A stretch of 64,000 nucleotides of DNA from Acidobacteriota bacterium (GTDB lineage: Bacteria; Acidobacteriota; Vicinamibacteria; Vicinamibacterales; UBA8438), in assembly GCA_009838525.1 (NCBI GenBank), contig VXRJ01000019.1, forward strand, positions 135,932 to 199,931, in the 5' to 3' direction. Made by a program: the position numbers and the translations under genes. A model generated the notes under the pieces. It did no database searches. It saw only the letters and a program-made list of their open reading frames with translations, and was not told the DNA's origin. Below are positions 26,210 to 35,373 of the stretch, in pieces (the stretch's first letter is position 1; the number at the start of each line of letters is the position of its first letter).

Positions 26210-27649
26210 TCATTCCTGCAGAGCCCTGCGCACCATTTCCTTGGCGAGGCGCGGGTTTGCCTGGCCCCGGGTGGCCCGCATCACCTGACCCACCAGGTAG
26301 CCGAGCGCGCCTTCCTTCCCGGAACGGAACTTCCGCACGGCATCCGGATTGTCCGCCAGCGCCTGCCGGACCGCTCCCTCGAGCGCGCCCGCATCGCCGA
26401 TCTGGGCCAATCCTTCCGCTTCGACGATGGCCTCCGGCGCGTCGCCCGTCCGCGCCATCCGCTCCAGCACGCCCTTGGCGGCGGAACCGCTGACCTTGCC
26501 GCCGTCGATCATCCGCACGAGCGCGCCGAGCGCCGCTGGCGTAACGCCCACCGCGGGCACGCTCACGTTCCCGCTCTTCGCAAGCCGCGTCAACTCGCCC
26601 ATGATCCAGTTCGCCGCGCCCCTGGGGTTGCCGGAGGCTTCGGCCGCCGCCTCGAAGTAGTCGGCCACCGCGCCGTCGTGCGCCAGCAGCGCGGCATCCT
26701 GCTGCGGCAGGGCGTATCGCGCGATCAGGCGCTGCCGGCGCGCCTCCGGCAGCTCGGGCAGCGACCCGCGCAGCGCATCCACCCACGCCGGGTCCACCAC
26801 GAGGGGCGGGAGGTCGGGATCCGGAAAATACCGATAGTCGTGCGCCTCTTCCTTGCTTCGCATCGCGGTGGTGCGGCGCCGCGCGGTATCCCAGAGGCGG
26901 GTCTCCTGCACTACCCTGCCGCCCCCCTCGACCACGCCGGTCTGGCGCTCCACTTCATGGGCCAGCGCCTGCTCGAGGAAGCGGAACGAGTTGAGGTTCT
27001 TGACCTCGACCTTGACGCCCAGCCGCTCCGCGCCGGCCGGGCGGACCGACACGTTCGCGTCGCACCGCAGGCTGCCCTCCTCCATGTTGCCGTCGTTGAC
27101 GCCGAGGGCGAGCAGGATGCGGCGCAGGTGCTCGAAGAAGTGCGCCGCCTCGCCGGGAGCCCGCAGGTCGGGCTCGGTGACGATCTCGATCAGCGGAACG
27201 CCGCTTCGGTTGAAGTCGAGATAGGTGGAGCGCTCCGAGTCGGGAAAGCCCTCGTGGAGCGACTTCCCGGCGTCCTCTTCCATGTGGACGCGGGTGATGC
27301 GCACCTCGTGCGGCGCCCCGTCGATGGCGTACGCCACCCGGCCGCCGGTGGCGAGCGGCTGTTCGTACTGGGAGATCTGGTAGCCCTTCGGCAGGTCCGG
27401 ATAGAAGTAGTTCTTGCGGGCAAAGATGGAAACCGGCTGCACGTCGCAGCCCAGGGCGAGCGACGCCCGGACCGCGTGCTTCACGGCGCGTCGGTTCAGC
27501 ACCGGCAGCGCGCCCGGCAGCCCCAGGCAGACGGGACAGACCTGGCTGTTGGGAGGCGCCCCGAACGCCGTGCGGCAGCCGCAGAAGATCTTGGTGTCGG
27601 TCAGGAGATGCGCGTGAATCTCGAGGCCGATGACCGGTTCGAATGTCAT
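26210..27649 (-). CDS. gatB: Aspartyl/glutamyl-tRNA amidotransferase subunit B
   Basis: Kinase/tRNA-binding subunit of the GatCAB complex that converts Glu-tRNA(Gln) or Asp-tRNA(Asn) to the amidated forms. It is 479 residues. The start FEPVIGLEIHAHLLTDTKIFCGC, VCPVCLGLPGALPVLN, KNYFYPDLPKGYQISQYEQP and SLRCDANVSVRP are all signature segments, and the C-terminal YqeY-like tail domain (GALGYLVGQVMRATRGQANP) is complete. gatA and gatC are not adjacent. It is transcribed separately from pckA upstream (71-bp gap). Confidence 0.96.
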   Translation of the reverse strand: MTFEPVIGLEIHAHLLTDTKIFCGCRTAFGAPPNSQVCPVCLGLPGALPVLNRRAVKHAVRASLALGCDVQPVSIFARKNYFYPDLPKGYQISQYEQPLATGGRVAYAIDGAPHEVRITRVHMEEDAGKSLHEGFPDSERSTYLDFNRSGVPLIEIVTEPDLRAPGEAAHFFEHLRRILLALGVNDGNMEEGSLRCDANVSVRPAGAERLGVKVEVKNLNSFRFLEQALAHEVERQTGVVEGGGRVVQETRLWDTARRRTTAMRSKEEAHDYRYFPDPDLPPLVVDPAWVDALRGSLPELPEARRQRLIARYALPQQDAALLAHDGAVADYFEAAAEASGNPRGAANWIMGELTRLAKSGNVSVPAVGVTPAALGALVRMIDGGKVSGSAAKGVLERMARTGDAPEAIVEAEGLAQIGDAGALEGAVRQALADNPDAVRKFRSGKEGALGYLVGQVMRATRGQANPRLAKEMVRRALQE

Positions 27650-27720
27650 GTCGCCAGGTCGCCAGCCTCGGGCGGCCGGACCGCGAGGCGAAACCGCGCC
27701 GCCTGGGCCGGGTTAGCGGC

Positions 27721-29310
27721 CTAGGCCCGGGGACCCGCTTGCCGCACGTCGTCCGAGGCCTCCGACTCGAACGCGGCGAAGTTCTCGGCGAACATGCCGG
27801 CGAGAGTCACCGCCTGCGCGTCGTAGGCCGCCCCGTCGCTCCACGCGGCACGCGGCTGGAGCCCCTCCCTCGGCACGTCCGGCACCGCGGTCGGCACGTC
27901 GACGTTGAAGATCGGGTCCGGCGCGTACGGCACGTCATCGAGGGCGCCCGACAGCGCGGCCGAAATCATCGCGCGGGTGTGCGCAATCTTCATCCGGCTG
28001 CCGACACCGTAAGCGCCGCCCGTCCACCCCGTGTTGACCAGCCAGACCCGGGCGCCGCTCGAAGCGATGCGATCGCCGAGCAGCTTCGCGTAGGTGGTCG
28101 GATGGTGCACCATGAACGGGGCGCCGAAACAGGTGCTGAACGTCGCCTTGGGTTCGGTGATCCCCTTCTCGGTCCCCGCCACCTTGGCGGTGTAGCCGGA
28201 AAGGAAGTGATACATCGCGCCGGCCGGCGTCAGGCGCGAGATGGGCGGCAGCACGCCGAACGCGTCGCACGTCAGCATCACGATGTTCGCCGGGTGGTCG
28301 CCGCGCCCCGACGGGACCCAGTTGTCGATGAACGAGATCGGGTACGCGCCGCGCGTGTTCTCCGTAATCGAATCGTCGTCGAGATCCAGCCGGCGGGTCG
28401 CCGGGTCCATCACCACGTTCTCGAGCACCGTACCGAACCGGCGCGTCGTGCTGTAGATTTCCGGCTCGGCCTCCTCCGAGAGCTTGATCGTCTTCGCGTA
28501 GCAGCCGCCCTCGAAGTTGAAGATGCCGTTATCGCTCCAGCCGTGCTCGTCGTCTCCAATCAGGCCGCGATTGGGATCCGAGGACAGCGTCGTCTTGCCG
28601 GTGCCGGAAAGACCGAAGAAGAGCGCGGTGTCGCCGTCCGCGCCAATGTTGGCCGAGCAGTGCATCGACATGATGCCCCGGGCCGGCAGCAGGTAATTCA
28701 TCACGGTGAAGATCGACTTCTTTATCTCGCCGGCATAGCTCGTGCCGCCGATCAGCACGGTGCGACGGGCGAAGTTGAGGAGGATGAACGTGCCTGAATT
28801 GGTGCCGTGACGCGCCGGATCGGCGGTCATCGACGGAATGTCGATGACCGTGAACTGTGGCTCATGCCCGCCGGGCGGGGTGCCGGCCGGCTGCTCGAGG
28901 AACATCGTCCGGGCGAACAGGCTGTGCCAGGCCCGCTCGGTCACGATCCGAATCGGCAGCCGGTAGTCGGGATCGGCGCCGGCGAAGCAGTCCTGCACGT
29001 AGAGCGTCCTGCCGTCGAGCGACGCCATCGTCTCCTCGTAGAGCGCGTCGAACACCGCCCCGTCGATCGGCCGGTTGACTTTGCCCCACCAGACGTCGCG
29101 CTCTGTCGACGGCTCCTTCACGAGGAACTTGTCGTTGGGTGAGCGTCCCGTGTGGGGGGCCGTGATGCAAACGATCGGACCCGACTCGGCGACGGTTCCT
29201 TCATCGCGTCGAACTGCTTCTTCGTAGAGCGCCGCGGTGCCCAGATTCCAGTGGATTGGGCCGGGTTTGGCAATCGGGAGGGGGACGGGAGCCACAAGCG
29301 TCTCAGGCAT
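27721..29310 (-). CDS. pckA: Phosphoenolpyruvate carboxykinase (ATP)
   Basis: Converts oxaloacetate and ATP to phosphoenolpyruvate, the first committed step of gluconeogenesis. It is 529 residues from the ATG at 29310 ([10 protein letters not shown]). It carries the RSPNDKF substrate segment, [19 protein letters not shown], the P-loop [15 protein letters not shown] and the second metal-site motif [11 protein letters not shown], plus [23 protein letters not shown]. The ATP-dependent class is clear from these motifs. A good promoter lies immediately upstream, so this gene probably has its own transcript. Confidence 0.97.
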   Translation of the reverse strand: MPETLVAPVPLPIAKPGPIHWNLGTAALYEEAVRRDEGTVAESGPIVCITAPHTGRSPNDKFLVKEPSTERDVWWGKVNRPIDGAVFDALYEETMASLDGRTLYVQDCFAGADPDYRLPIRIVTERAWHSLFARTMFLEQPAGTPPGGHEPQFTVIDIPSMTADPARHGTNSGTFILLNFARRTVLIGGTSYAGEIKKSIFTVMNYLLPARGIMSMHCSANIGADGDTALFFGLSGTGKTTLSSDPNRGLIGDDEHGWSDNGIFNFEGGCYAKTIKLSEEAEPEIYSTTRRFGTVLENVVMDPATRRLDLDDDSITENTRGAYPISFIDNWVPSGRGDHPANIVMLTCDAFGVLPPISRLTPAGAMYHFLSGYTAKVAGTEKGITEPKATFSTCFGAPFMVHHPTTYAKLLGDRIASSGARVWLVNTGWTGGAYGVGSRMKIAHTRAMISAALSGALDDVPYAPDPIFNVDVPTAVPDVPREGLQPRAAWSDGAAYDAQAVTLAGMFAENFAAFESEASDDVRQAGPRA

Positions 29311-29319
29311 AAACGGCCT

Positions 29320-29349
29320 ACAATAGCGGCCCGTTGTTGACCAAGTCAA
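29320..29349 (-). promoter_or_regulatory. Sigma-70-type promoter of pckA
   Basis: On the minus strand TTGACT (29344-29349, 5/6) and TATTGT (29320-29325, 4/6) are 18 bases apart, ending 10 bases before the pckA ATG. The predicted transcription start would fall at or next to the start codon, so the message may be almost leaderless. Confidence 0.6.
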
Positions 29350-29441
29350 ACGGGCTCCACCCTCCCTTCAGGCCGGCCGGTGCGGCGCCACCGGGGGCCG
29401 CTATCGGGCGCCCCGAAGGCCCCGTGCTACGATCCTGAGCG

Positions 29442-30362
29442 ATGGCCCCCGTCACCTTCTTCCGCGGCCGTCCCACCCGTAATCCGGACCTCCCGCGTGA
29501 ACGGAAACCGCCCTGGTTTCGGGTGCGCGCACCCGGCAGCCCCGGCTACGTGCGGCTCAAGGGGCTGATGCGCGAGCTGTCCCTCCATACGGTCTGCGAG
29601 GAGGCGAGCTGTCCCAATATCGGCGAGTGCTGGCAGCATGGGACCGCGACCTTCATGATCCTGGGCGACACGTGCACGCGCTCGTGCGGCTACTGCAACG
29701 TGAAGCATGGGACCCCGGGCCGCGTCGATCCCGACGAACCCGAGCGGCTGGCGGAAGCGGTCTTCGCGCTCGACCTCGACCATGTCGTAGTCACTTCCGT
29801 CGACCGGGACGACCTTCCGGACGGCGGCGCATCGGCGTTCTCCGCCGTCGTCCGCGCGATCCGCCAGCGGGCGCCAGGGTGCCGCGTCGAGGTCCTGATC
29901 CCCGACTTCTCGAATCGCCCGGCGCCGATCGAGGCGGTTCTCGACGCCGGGCCCGACATCCTGAACCACAACCTGGAGACGGTCGAGCGTCTCTATCGCA
30001 CGGCGCGCCCCGGCGGCCGCTACCGCTGGGCGCTGGGCCTGCTCGACCACGCGCGGCGCTGCCGTCCGGAGGTGCCGACCAAGTCCGGCGTCATGGTCGG
30101 CCTCGGCGAGACGACGGACGAACTGCTGGCCGCGTTCGCCGACCTGCGGGCGGCGGGTTGCCAGATCCTGACGATCGGCCAGTACCTCCGCCCCTCCCCC
30201 GCCCACCTGCCCGTCGCGCGCTACTACCACCCCGACGAATTCGCGGACCTCAAGCGCCACGCCCTGAAGATCGGCTTCCGTCACGTGGAATCGGGTCCGC
30301 TGGTACGCAGCTCCTACCACGCGCACGAGCAGGCCGACTCGTACCAGGCCGCCACGGCTTAG
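29442..30362 (+). CDS. lipA: Lipoyl synthase
   Basis: Radical SAM enzyme that inserts two sulfur atoms into octanoyl groups on lipoyl domains. It is 306 residues. Both clusters are present: the auxiliary cluster cysteines in CEEASCPNIGEC and the radical SAM motif CTRSCGYC. The C-terminal serine ligand is in VRSSYHAHEQ. It starts a plus-strand transcript facing away from pckA and ends at a hairpin shared with lpdA, the lipoamide-using partner. lipB is not nearby. Confidence 0.97.
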   Translation: MAPVTFFRGRPTRNPDLPRERKPPWFRVRAPGSPGYVRLKGLMRELSLHTVCEEASCPNIGECWQHGTATFMILGDTCTRSCGYCNVKHGTPGRVDPDEPERLAEAVFALDLDHVVVTSVDRDDLPDGGASAFSAVVRAIRQRAPGCRVEVLIPDFSNRPAPIEAVLDAGPDILNHNLETVERLYRTARPGGRYRWALGLLDHARRCRPEVPTKSGVMVGLGETTDELLAAFADLRAAGCQILTIGQYLRPSPAHLPVARYYHPDEFADLKRHALKIGFRHVESGPLVRSSYHAHEQADSYQAATA

Positions 30363-30398
30363 CAAACCGCGCAGGAGTCTCGCTGGCGAAACTCCCAA

Positions 30399-30435
30399 CG
30401 CGTCCTGACGGCGCGACGCGTCCCGTCAGGACGCG
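30399..30435. terminator. Convergent hairpin between lipA and lpdA
   Basis: A perfect inverted repeat with 13-bp arms (30399-30411 and 30423-30435) and an 11-base loop lies between the stops of the two converging genes, and abuts the lpdA stop codon. The stem is very GC-rich and works in both directions. No U-tract follows on either side, so it may stop transcription with help or protect 3' ends. Confidence 0.6.
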
Positions 30436-31887
30436 CTACCGCTTCGGCCGGTAGATGTGGGCACTCTGGCCCAAGAACGCCTCGGCCGCCTCACCCATCG
30501 TCTCGGACAGCGTGGGGTGCGCGTGGATCGCCTGACCCAACTCCGACGCCCGGAGCTCCTGCTCGACCGCCAGCACGCCTTCGGCAATCAACTCCCCGGC
30601 GCCGACTCCCGCGATTCCGACTCCCAGCACGCGCTCCGTGCCGGGATCGATCACCAGCTTGGTGACCCCCTCCGGCCGGTCGAGCGTGAGCGCCCGCCCC
30701 GACGCTCCCCAGGGAAACCGCGCCACCCGGACGTCTCGGCCTTCGCGCGCCGCCTGCATCTCGGTCAGCCCGCACCACGCCACTTCCGGATCGGTGAAGA
30801 CAACCGCCGGGATCGCGCGCGGCGCAAACGCGGCGTTCCGCCCCGCAATCGTCTCCACCGCGACGCCCGCTTCCGCAAACGCCTTGTGGGCCAGCATCGG
30901 CTCGCCGGTGACGTCGCCTACCGCGAAGATGGCCGGCTCGGCGGTGCGCCGCTGGGCGTCGACACGAATGAACCCTCGCTCGTCCCGCTCGACGCGTGTC
31001 CGGTCAAGACCCTCGATGCCGGAGTTGGGCGTGCGTCCCACCGCGACCAGCACCGCGTCGAACCGTTCCGTCCACTCGCGCGGGCCGCCGCCGGCGGAGG
31101 CGCCGCCGCCCGCGGCCGATCCGGACAGCGCCGCCTCTATCCCGTCGGGCCGCGGCGTCAGCCCGCGAACCGTGGTGTTGACGTGCACGGCCGCCGCGAT
31201 TCGGTTCATCCGCCGGGCGAGCACGCGCACCAGGTCGGCGTCCGCCCCCGGCAACAGGCTTCCCGTCATCTCGACGATGGTGACGTCGGCGCCGAGGGCC
31301 GCGTAGACCGTCCCGAGTTCCAGGCCGATATAGCCGCCGCCGACGACGAGCAGCGACTTCGGAATCCGGTCGATATCGAGCGCGCCGGTCGAATCGAGCA
31401 CGCGCGGATCGTCCAGGGCGAGCGGCCCAGGCCGGGTCGGCCGGGATCCGGTCGCGATGATCGCGTGATCGAAGGCAACGCGGGATGCCTCTCCGGTCGC
31501 GGAAGCACCGGCCGGCCCGACGCTCAAGGTCGCCGCGTCGGCAAACGCGCCGCGGCCCTGCACGCACGTTACGCCCCGCTGTCTGGCCAGAAGCGCCAGC
31601 CCCCCGGTCAGCTTCGCCACCACCTCGTCCTTCCACGCCCGCAGCCGCGCCGGATCGATCGCCGGCTCGCCGAACGCAATCCCCCACCGCTCCGCCTCGC
31701 GCGCCTCGCTGACGACGCGCGCCGCATGCAGCAACGCCTTCGACGGCATGCACCCGCGGTACAGGCACACCCCGCCGGGTTTCGGCGCCTCGTCGACCAG
31801 CGTCACCGCCATGCCCAGGTCGGCCGCGCGAAACGCCGCCACGTAGCCTCCCGGACCCGCCCCAATCACTGCCACTCGTGTCTGCAA
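30436..31887 (-). CDS. lpdA: Dihydrolipoamide dehydrogenase
   Basis: FAD enzyme that reoxidises dihydrolipoamide in 2-oxoacid dehydrogenase or glycine cleavage complexes. It is 483 residues. The FAD motif VIGAGPGGYVAAFRAADLG and the redox-active disulfide in GGVCLYRGCMPSKALLH are intact. The C-terminal catalytic HPTLSE (AIHAHPTLSETMGEA) is present. Translation probably starts at TTG 31887, with GGAGAAG just upstream; a GTG at 31875 is an alternative. One loop near residues 265-270 is Gly/Ala-rich and extended. No E1/E2 genes are adjacent. Confidence 0.95.
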   Translation of the reverse strand: MQTRVAVIGAGPGGYVAAFRAADLGMAVTLVDEAPKPGGVCLYRGCMPSKALLHAARVVSEAREAERWGIAFGEPAIDPARLRAWKDEVVAKLTGGLALLARQRGVTCVQGRGAFADAATLSVGPAGASATGEASRVAFDHAIIATGSRPTRPGPLALDDPRVLDSTGALDIDRIPKSLLVVGGGYIGLELGTVYAALGADVTIVEMTGSLLPGADADLVRVLARRMNRIAAAVHVNTTVRGLTPRPDGIEAALSGSAAGGGASAGGGPREWTERFDAVLVAVGRTPNSGIEGLDRTRVERDERGFIRVDAQRRTAEPAIFAVGDVTGEPMLAHKAFAEAGVAVETIAGRNAAFAPRAIPAVVFTDPEVAWCGLTEMQAAREGRDVRVARFPWGASGRALTLDRPEGVTKLVIDPGTERVLGVGIAGVGAGELIAEGVLAVEQELRASELGQAIHAHPTLSETMGEAAEAFLGQSAHIYRPKR

Positions 31888-31992
31888 CGTCTTCTCCCCT
31901 CGGCCGATCTTCGGCCCTCCACGACCAAATTATCTCTCGCCGGCGGCGGGCGGGGTCTCACACCTGGCAGCCCGTGGAAGTAGGATGGGCGC

Positions 31993-33840
31993 GTGTCGCG
32001 TCCGACAGTCCGGGCTGTCCCGCGCTTCCGCCTGCCGCTGCTGGCCTTGCTGCTGTTGCCCGCGGTTGCGGACGCGCAAGGGGCGGACTGGCGAACCTAC
32101 CTGGGAGACCCCGGGCGCCGGCACTACTCGCCGCTCGACCAGATCACCCGTGACAACGTCCACCAGCTGCAAACGGCGTGGCGCTACGATTCCGGCGAGC
32201 TGCGCGATGGCGTTTCCCTCATGTACACCAGTCCGCTCGTCGTGGACGGTGTCCTGTACGGCCTGTCGCCGAGGCTCGTGGCGTTCGCCCTTGACGCGGC
32301 GACCGGAGAGGAGCTGTGGCGCCATGACGCCGATCGGGGGCAGACTCACCAGCGGGGCCTCATGTGGTGGGAATGGGGTGCGGAAACGCGCCTGTTCTAT
32401 ACGGCCGGGCGCCACCTGATCGCACTCGACCCCACCGACGGCCGCCCCGTCCCGACGTTCGGCGACAACGGCGCGCTCGACCTGATGCCGGACGGCTTGT
32501 CCGGGCCGCTCACGGTGACAGTCCCCGGCATCGTCTTCGAGGATCTGATCGTCCTCGGCTTCACGACGAGCGAGGATCGGAATGCGCTGCCGGGCTCGAT
32601 CTCCGCCTACAGCGCCGTCGACGGTTCACTCGTGTGGCGCTTCCACGCCATCCCGCGCCCGGAGGAGCTGGCGGCGAACACGTGGGCCGACGGCGCGCTG
32701 GCGACGGGCGGCGGGGCGAACGTCTGGACCGGAATGGCGCTCGATGCCGATCGCGAACTGCTGTTCGCGCCGACCGGATCCGCCACCCCGGATTTCGACG
32801 GCCGCACGCGGCAGGGCAGCAATCTCTACGCCAACACGCTTCTCGCGCTGGACGTGCGGACGGGCTCCCTGCGGTGGCACTACCAGGTCGTGCGGCACGA
32901 CCTGTGGGATCGCGACCTTCCGTCGCCGCCGACGCTGGTGCAGGTGGAACACGACGGCGCGGCGATCGACGCGGTAGCCCTACCGACGAAGACGGGGCAG
33001 CTCTTCGTCTTCGACCGGGAAACGGGCCGGCCGGTTTTCGAGGTCACCGAGGTCGACGCGGCGCAGAGCCGTGTCCTCGGAGAGGGCGCCTCGCCCACCC
33101 AGCCGCAATCGGCAATCGCCTTCACCCGCCAGCGGTTCGAGCTGACGGCCCGCAGCCCGGAAGCGCGCGAGTACGTTCGCGCGGTCATCGAGCGACTCGA
33201 CCGGCGGCCTCTCGCGCCGCCCAGCCTCGAGGGGAGCCTGCTCTACCCCGCCTACGCCGGCGGTGCGAACTGGGGAGGCGCCGCGTTCGACCCGGCAACA
33301 AACCGCCTGATCATCAACGCACAGGAGATCGGCGGCATCGTCAGGATCACCCAGGCCGCCAACCCGGACGCCGACTACTCGCTGGACAGCCGGACTCGCA
33401 TCCGCGATCAGGACGGCCTGCCCGGCAACGCGCCGCCGTGGGGAACGCTCACGTCCATCGATCTGGCGACCGGCGCACTCGACTGGCAGGTACCGCTGGG
33501 CGACTATCCGTCGCTGGAGGGCGCGGGCTATGGCGCCGAGAACTTCGGTGGCCCGGTCGTCACGGCGGGCGGCCTCGTTTTCATCGCGGCGACTCCCGAC
33601 GCCAGGCTCCGCGCGTTCGACACCCGCGACGGCGTCCAATTGTGGCAGGCCGACCTGCCGGCCGGCGGTTTCTCGACACCCGCCGTCTACGCCGCGGGAG
33701 GACGCCAGTTCGTGGTCATCGCGGCGGGCGGCGGCCGAATGGGTCCTCCGTCGAGCGCCGAGTACCGGGCGTTCGCTCTTCCGACCAGTGCCATCCCGTC
33801 CCCACCCCCACCCCAGCCGCAGCCGGAGCCAACAAGGTAA
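31993..33840 (+). CDS. PQQ-dependent dehydrogenase (glucose dehydrogenase-like beta-propeller), secreted
   Basis: A 615-residue exported quinoprotein. A signal peptide (FRLPLLALLLLPAVADA) precedes a PQQ beta-propeller with repeated TGxxxW blades. VVRHDLWDRDLPSPPTLVQV matches the conserved HDLWDYD segment of PQQ glucose and quinate dehydrogenases, and GGANWGGAAFDPATNRLIIN is another family signature. There is no haem c motif (CxxCH), so electrons must go to a separate acceptor or to quinone. The start is GTG at 31993 with AGGA upstream. Substrate is unknown, probably a sugar or alcohol in the periplasm. The Pro-rich C-terminus is unusual. Confidence 0.85.
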   Translation: MSRPTVRAVPRFRLPLLALLLLPAVADAQGADWRTYLGDPGRRHYSPLDQITRDNVHQLQTAWRYDSGELRDGVSLMYTSPLVVDGVLYGLSPRLVAFALDAATGEELWRHDADRGQTHQRGLMWWEWGAETRLFYTAGRHLIALDPTDGRPVPTFGDNGALDLMPDGLSGPLTVTVPGIVFEDLIVLGFTTSEDRNALPGSISAYSAVDGSLVWRFHAIPRPEELAANTWADGALATGGGANVWTGMALDADRELLFAPTGSATPDFDGRTRQGSNLYANTLLALDVRTGSLRWHYQVVRHDLWDRDLPSPPTLVQVEHDGAAIDAVALPTKTGQLFVFDRETGRPVFEVTEVDAAQSRVLGEGASPTQPQSAIAFTRQRFELTARSPEAREYVRAVIERLDRRPLAPPSLEGSLLYPAYAGGANWGGAAFDPATNRLIINAQEIGGIVRITQAANPDADYSLDSRTRIRDQDGLPGNAPPWGTLTSIDLATGALDWQVPLGDYPSLEGAGYGAENFGGPVVTAGGLVFIAATPDARLRAFDTRDGVQLWQADLPAGGFSTPAVYAAGGRQFVVIAAGGGRMGPPSSAEYRAFALPTSAIPSPPPPQPQPEPTR

Positions 33841-33847
33841 CCGCGGC

Positions 33848-35329
33848 GTGCGCGGGACCGGAGGCGTGGCGCATCAATCCAACCGGCGGCGTCTGGCCGC
33901 CGGCACGGCTGTCGCGGCGGCGTGTGCCCTGCTGCTGCACGGCGCGCCCGGCGCGACCACCGCAGGCCAGCCTCCGCCGGTCACGAGCGGGGGCGAAGAA
34001 GACACGGCCTGGACCCTGCTCTACGCGGAGGACTTCTCCACCCCGCTCAACGACGACGTCACGCCCTGGATCTGGGACGGCTACGGCGAGCCGTTCGACA
34101 CCATCGTCGACGACGCCGGCCTGTGGTACCGGAACGACTACGGGCCGGCATGGACCGCCGCGCTCAATTCGTTCGCGACGTACCGAAAGGAGTTCCCGGC
34201 CGGCCAGGACGACTGGCTCACCATCTCGCTGTCGGGTCGCGACTGGAACCGCGATGGCGTGATCGAGGCACCGCCGTCCGTTACTGCCGAGATCCGGAAC
34301 GGCGTGCCGGTCGCCGTCCTGAACGTGCCGGACCACACCGGCGGGGCCATCGTCCGCTCGACCCGCGCCCTGCCCCGGCGCTACCGCATCGAATACACGC
34401 TCACGACCCTGGACTTCGGCGGCAAGCGGAATGGCTCGCTCCAATACGACGGACGCGTGAACGGCTACGGGACAGCCGGCTGCAAGACGCAGCATCCATG
34501 GGGCGAGGGTTCACGGACGCGGGGCTGGTCCGGCGACGCTTCCGCCCCCTACTGCGAGTGGCAGGATGTCCGCGCCGGCCCCTACGGCTACAACGGGTTT
34601 CACTTCCTGGCGATCGTCGACTTCCCCGATCCGGTCCCCCGAAACAACCACTTCTGGCACTACCACCGGAAGGTGTTGATGGATGCTTTCGCGCAGCATC
34701 CGGACCGTATCGGGAGCGGATCCGGCGGCCGGGTCTGCGACCCGATGACCAACACGTACTACGCGTACCGCGACAGCAGCTTCAACACCGTCAACGTCTG
34801 GATAAACGGCCTGCCCAACTGGAGCCCGGGGCGCGGCTCCCTCGTCAGCAGCTCGCAGTGGTTCATGACGAGCTGTTCCGGGGGACTTGCCGAGCCGTAT
34901 CTCTCGTCGGCCGCCGAGCTGCAGCCGGAGCTGATGCCGGAGGCGACTTACACCTTCGCGATTGAGCGGAGCGCCACCGGCTACACGCTGGAAACGAGCG
35001 GCAACTTCGCGCGGGTCGGCCGTACGACGCTCCGCTTCCACCGGCCGTTCGTCGTGGGCGACGCGCCCATCTGGCACTACAACGTGACGGCCGGCGAGTA
35101 CGACGGGCGATTCAACGCCGATCTCGTGCAGGACGACGCCTGGGGCCGCATGACCTGGCCCGATCAGTGGCCGGCCGGTTCCGCCTATCCCGACTACTTC
35201 GTGATCGGCGATCCCTACACGAATGCCTACGAGGGACGCGCCAGCCTGACCGACGTCCGGCTGTACGTGCCGCAGGTCGACGTCACACCACCCATCCCGC
35301 GCCTCCCCGACCCCGACGAGACACGCTGA
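33848..35329 (+). CDS. Secreted protein of unknown function, lectin/LamG-like appearance
   Basis: About 493 residues from a GTG 8 bp after the dehydrogenase (a second GTG at 33866 gives 487). The N-terminus has consecutive arginines then a hydrophobic run (NRRRLAAGTAVAAACALLL), which could be a Tat or Sec signal. The mature part is rich in Trp, Tyr, Asp and Gly, with pairs of cysteines, and has segments such as RYRIEYTLTTLDFGGKRNGS and NTVNVWINGLPNWSPG that suggest a jelly-roll or concanavalin-like fold. I see no catalytic signature of a known glycosidase. The gene is probably co-transcribed with the dehydrogenase. Confidence 0.7.
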   Translation: MRGTGGVAHQSNRRRLAAGTAVAAACALLLHGAPGATTAGQPPPVTSGGEEDTAWTLLYAEDFSTPLNDDVTPWIWDGYGEPFDTIVDDAGLWYRNDYGPAWTAALNSFATYRKEFPAGQDDWLTISLSGRDWNRDGVIEAPPSVTAEIRNGVPVAVLNVPDHTGGAIVRSTRALPRRYRIEYTLTTLDFGGKRNGSLQYDGRVNGYGTAGCKTQHPWGEGSRTRGWSGDASAPYCEWQDVRAGPYGYNGFHFLAIVDFPDPVPRNNHFWHYHRKVLMDAFAQHPDRIGSGSGGRVCDPMTNTYYAYRDSSFNTVNVWINGLPNWSPGRGSLVSSSQWFMTSCSGGLAEPYLSSAAELQPELMPEATYTFAIERSATGYTLETSGNFARVGRTTLRFHRPFVVGDAPIWHYNVTAGEYDGRFNADLVQDDAWGRMTWPDQWPAGSAYPDYFVIGDPYTNAYEGRASLTDVRLYVPQVDVTPPIPRLPDPDETR

Positions 35330-35373
35330 CGGCCGGGCGCGACCTCTGTAGTACGCTCTCGCGCACCGTCCCC

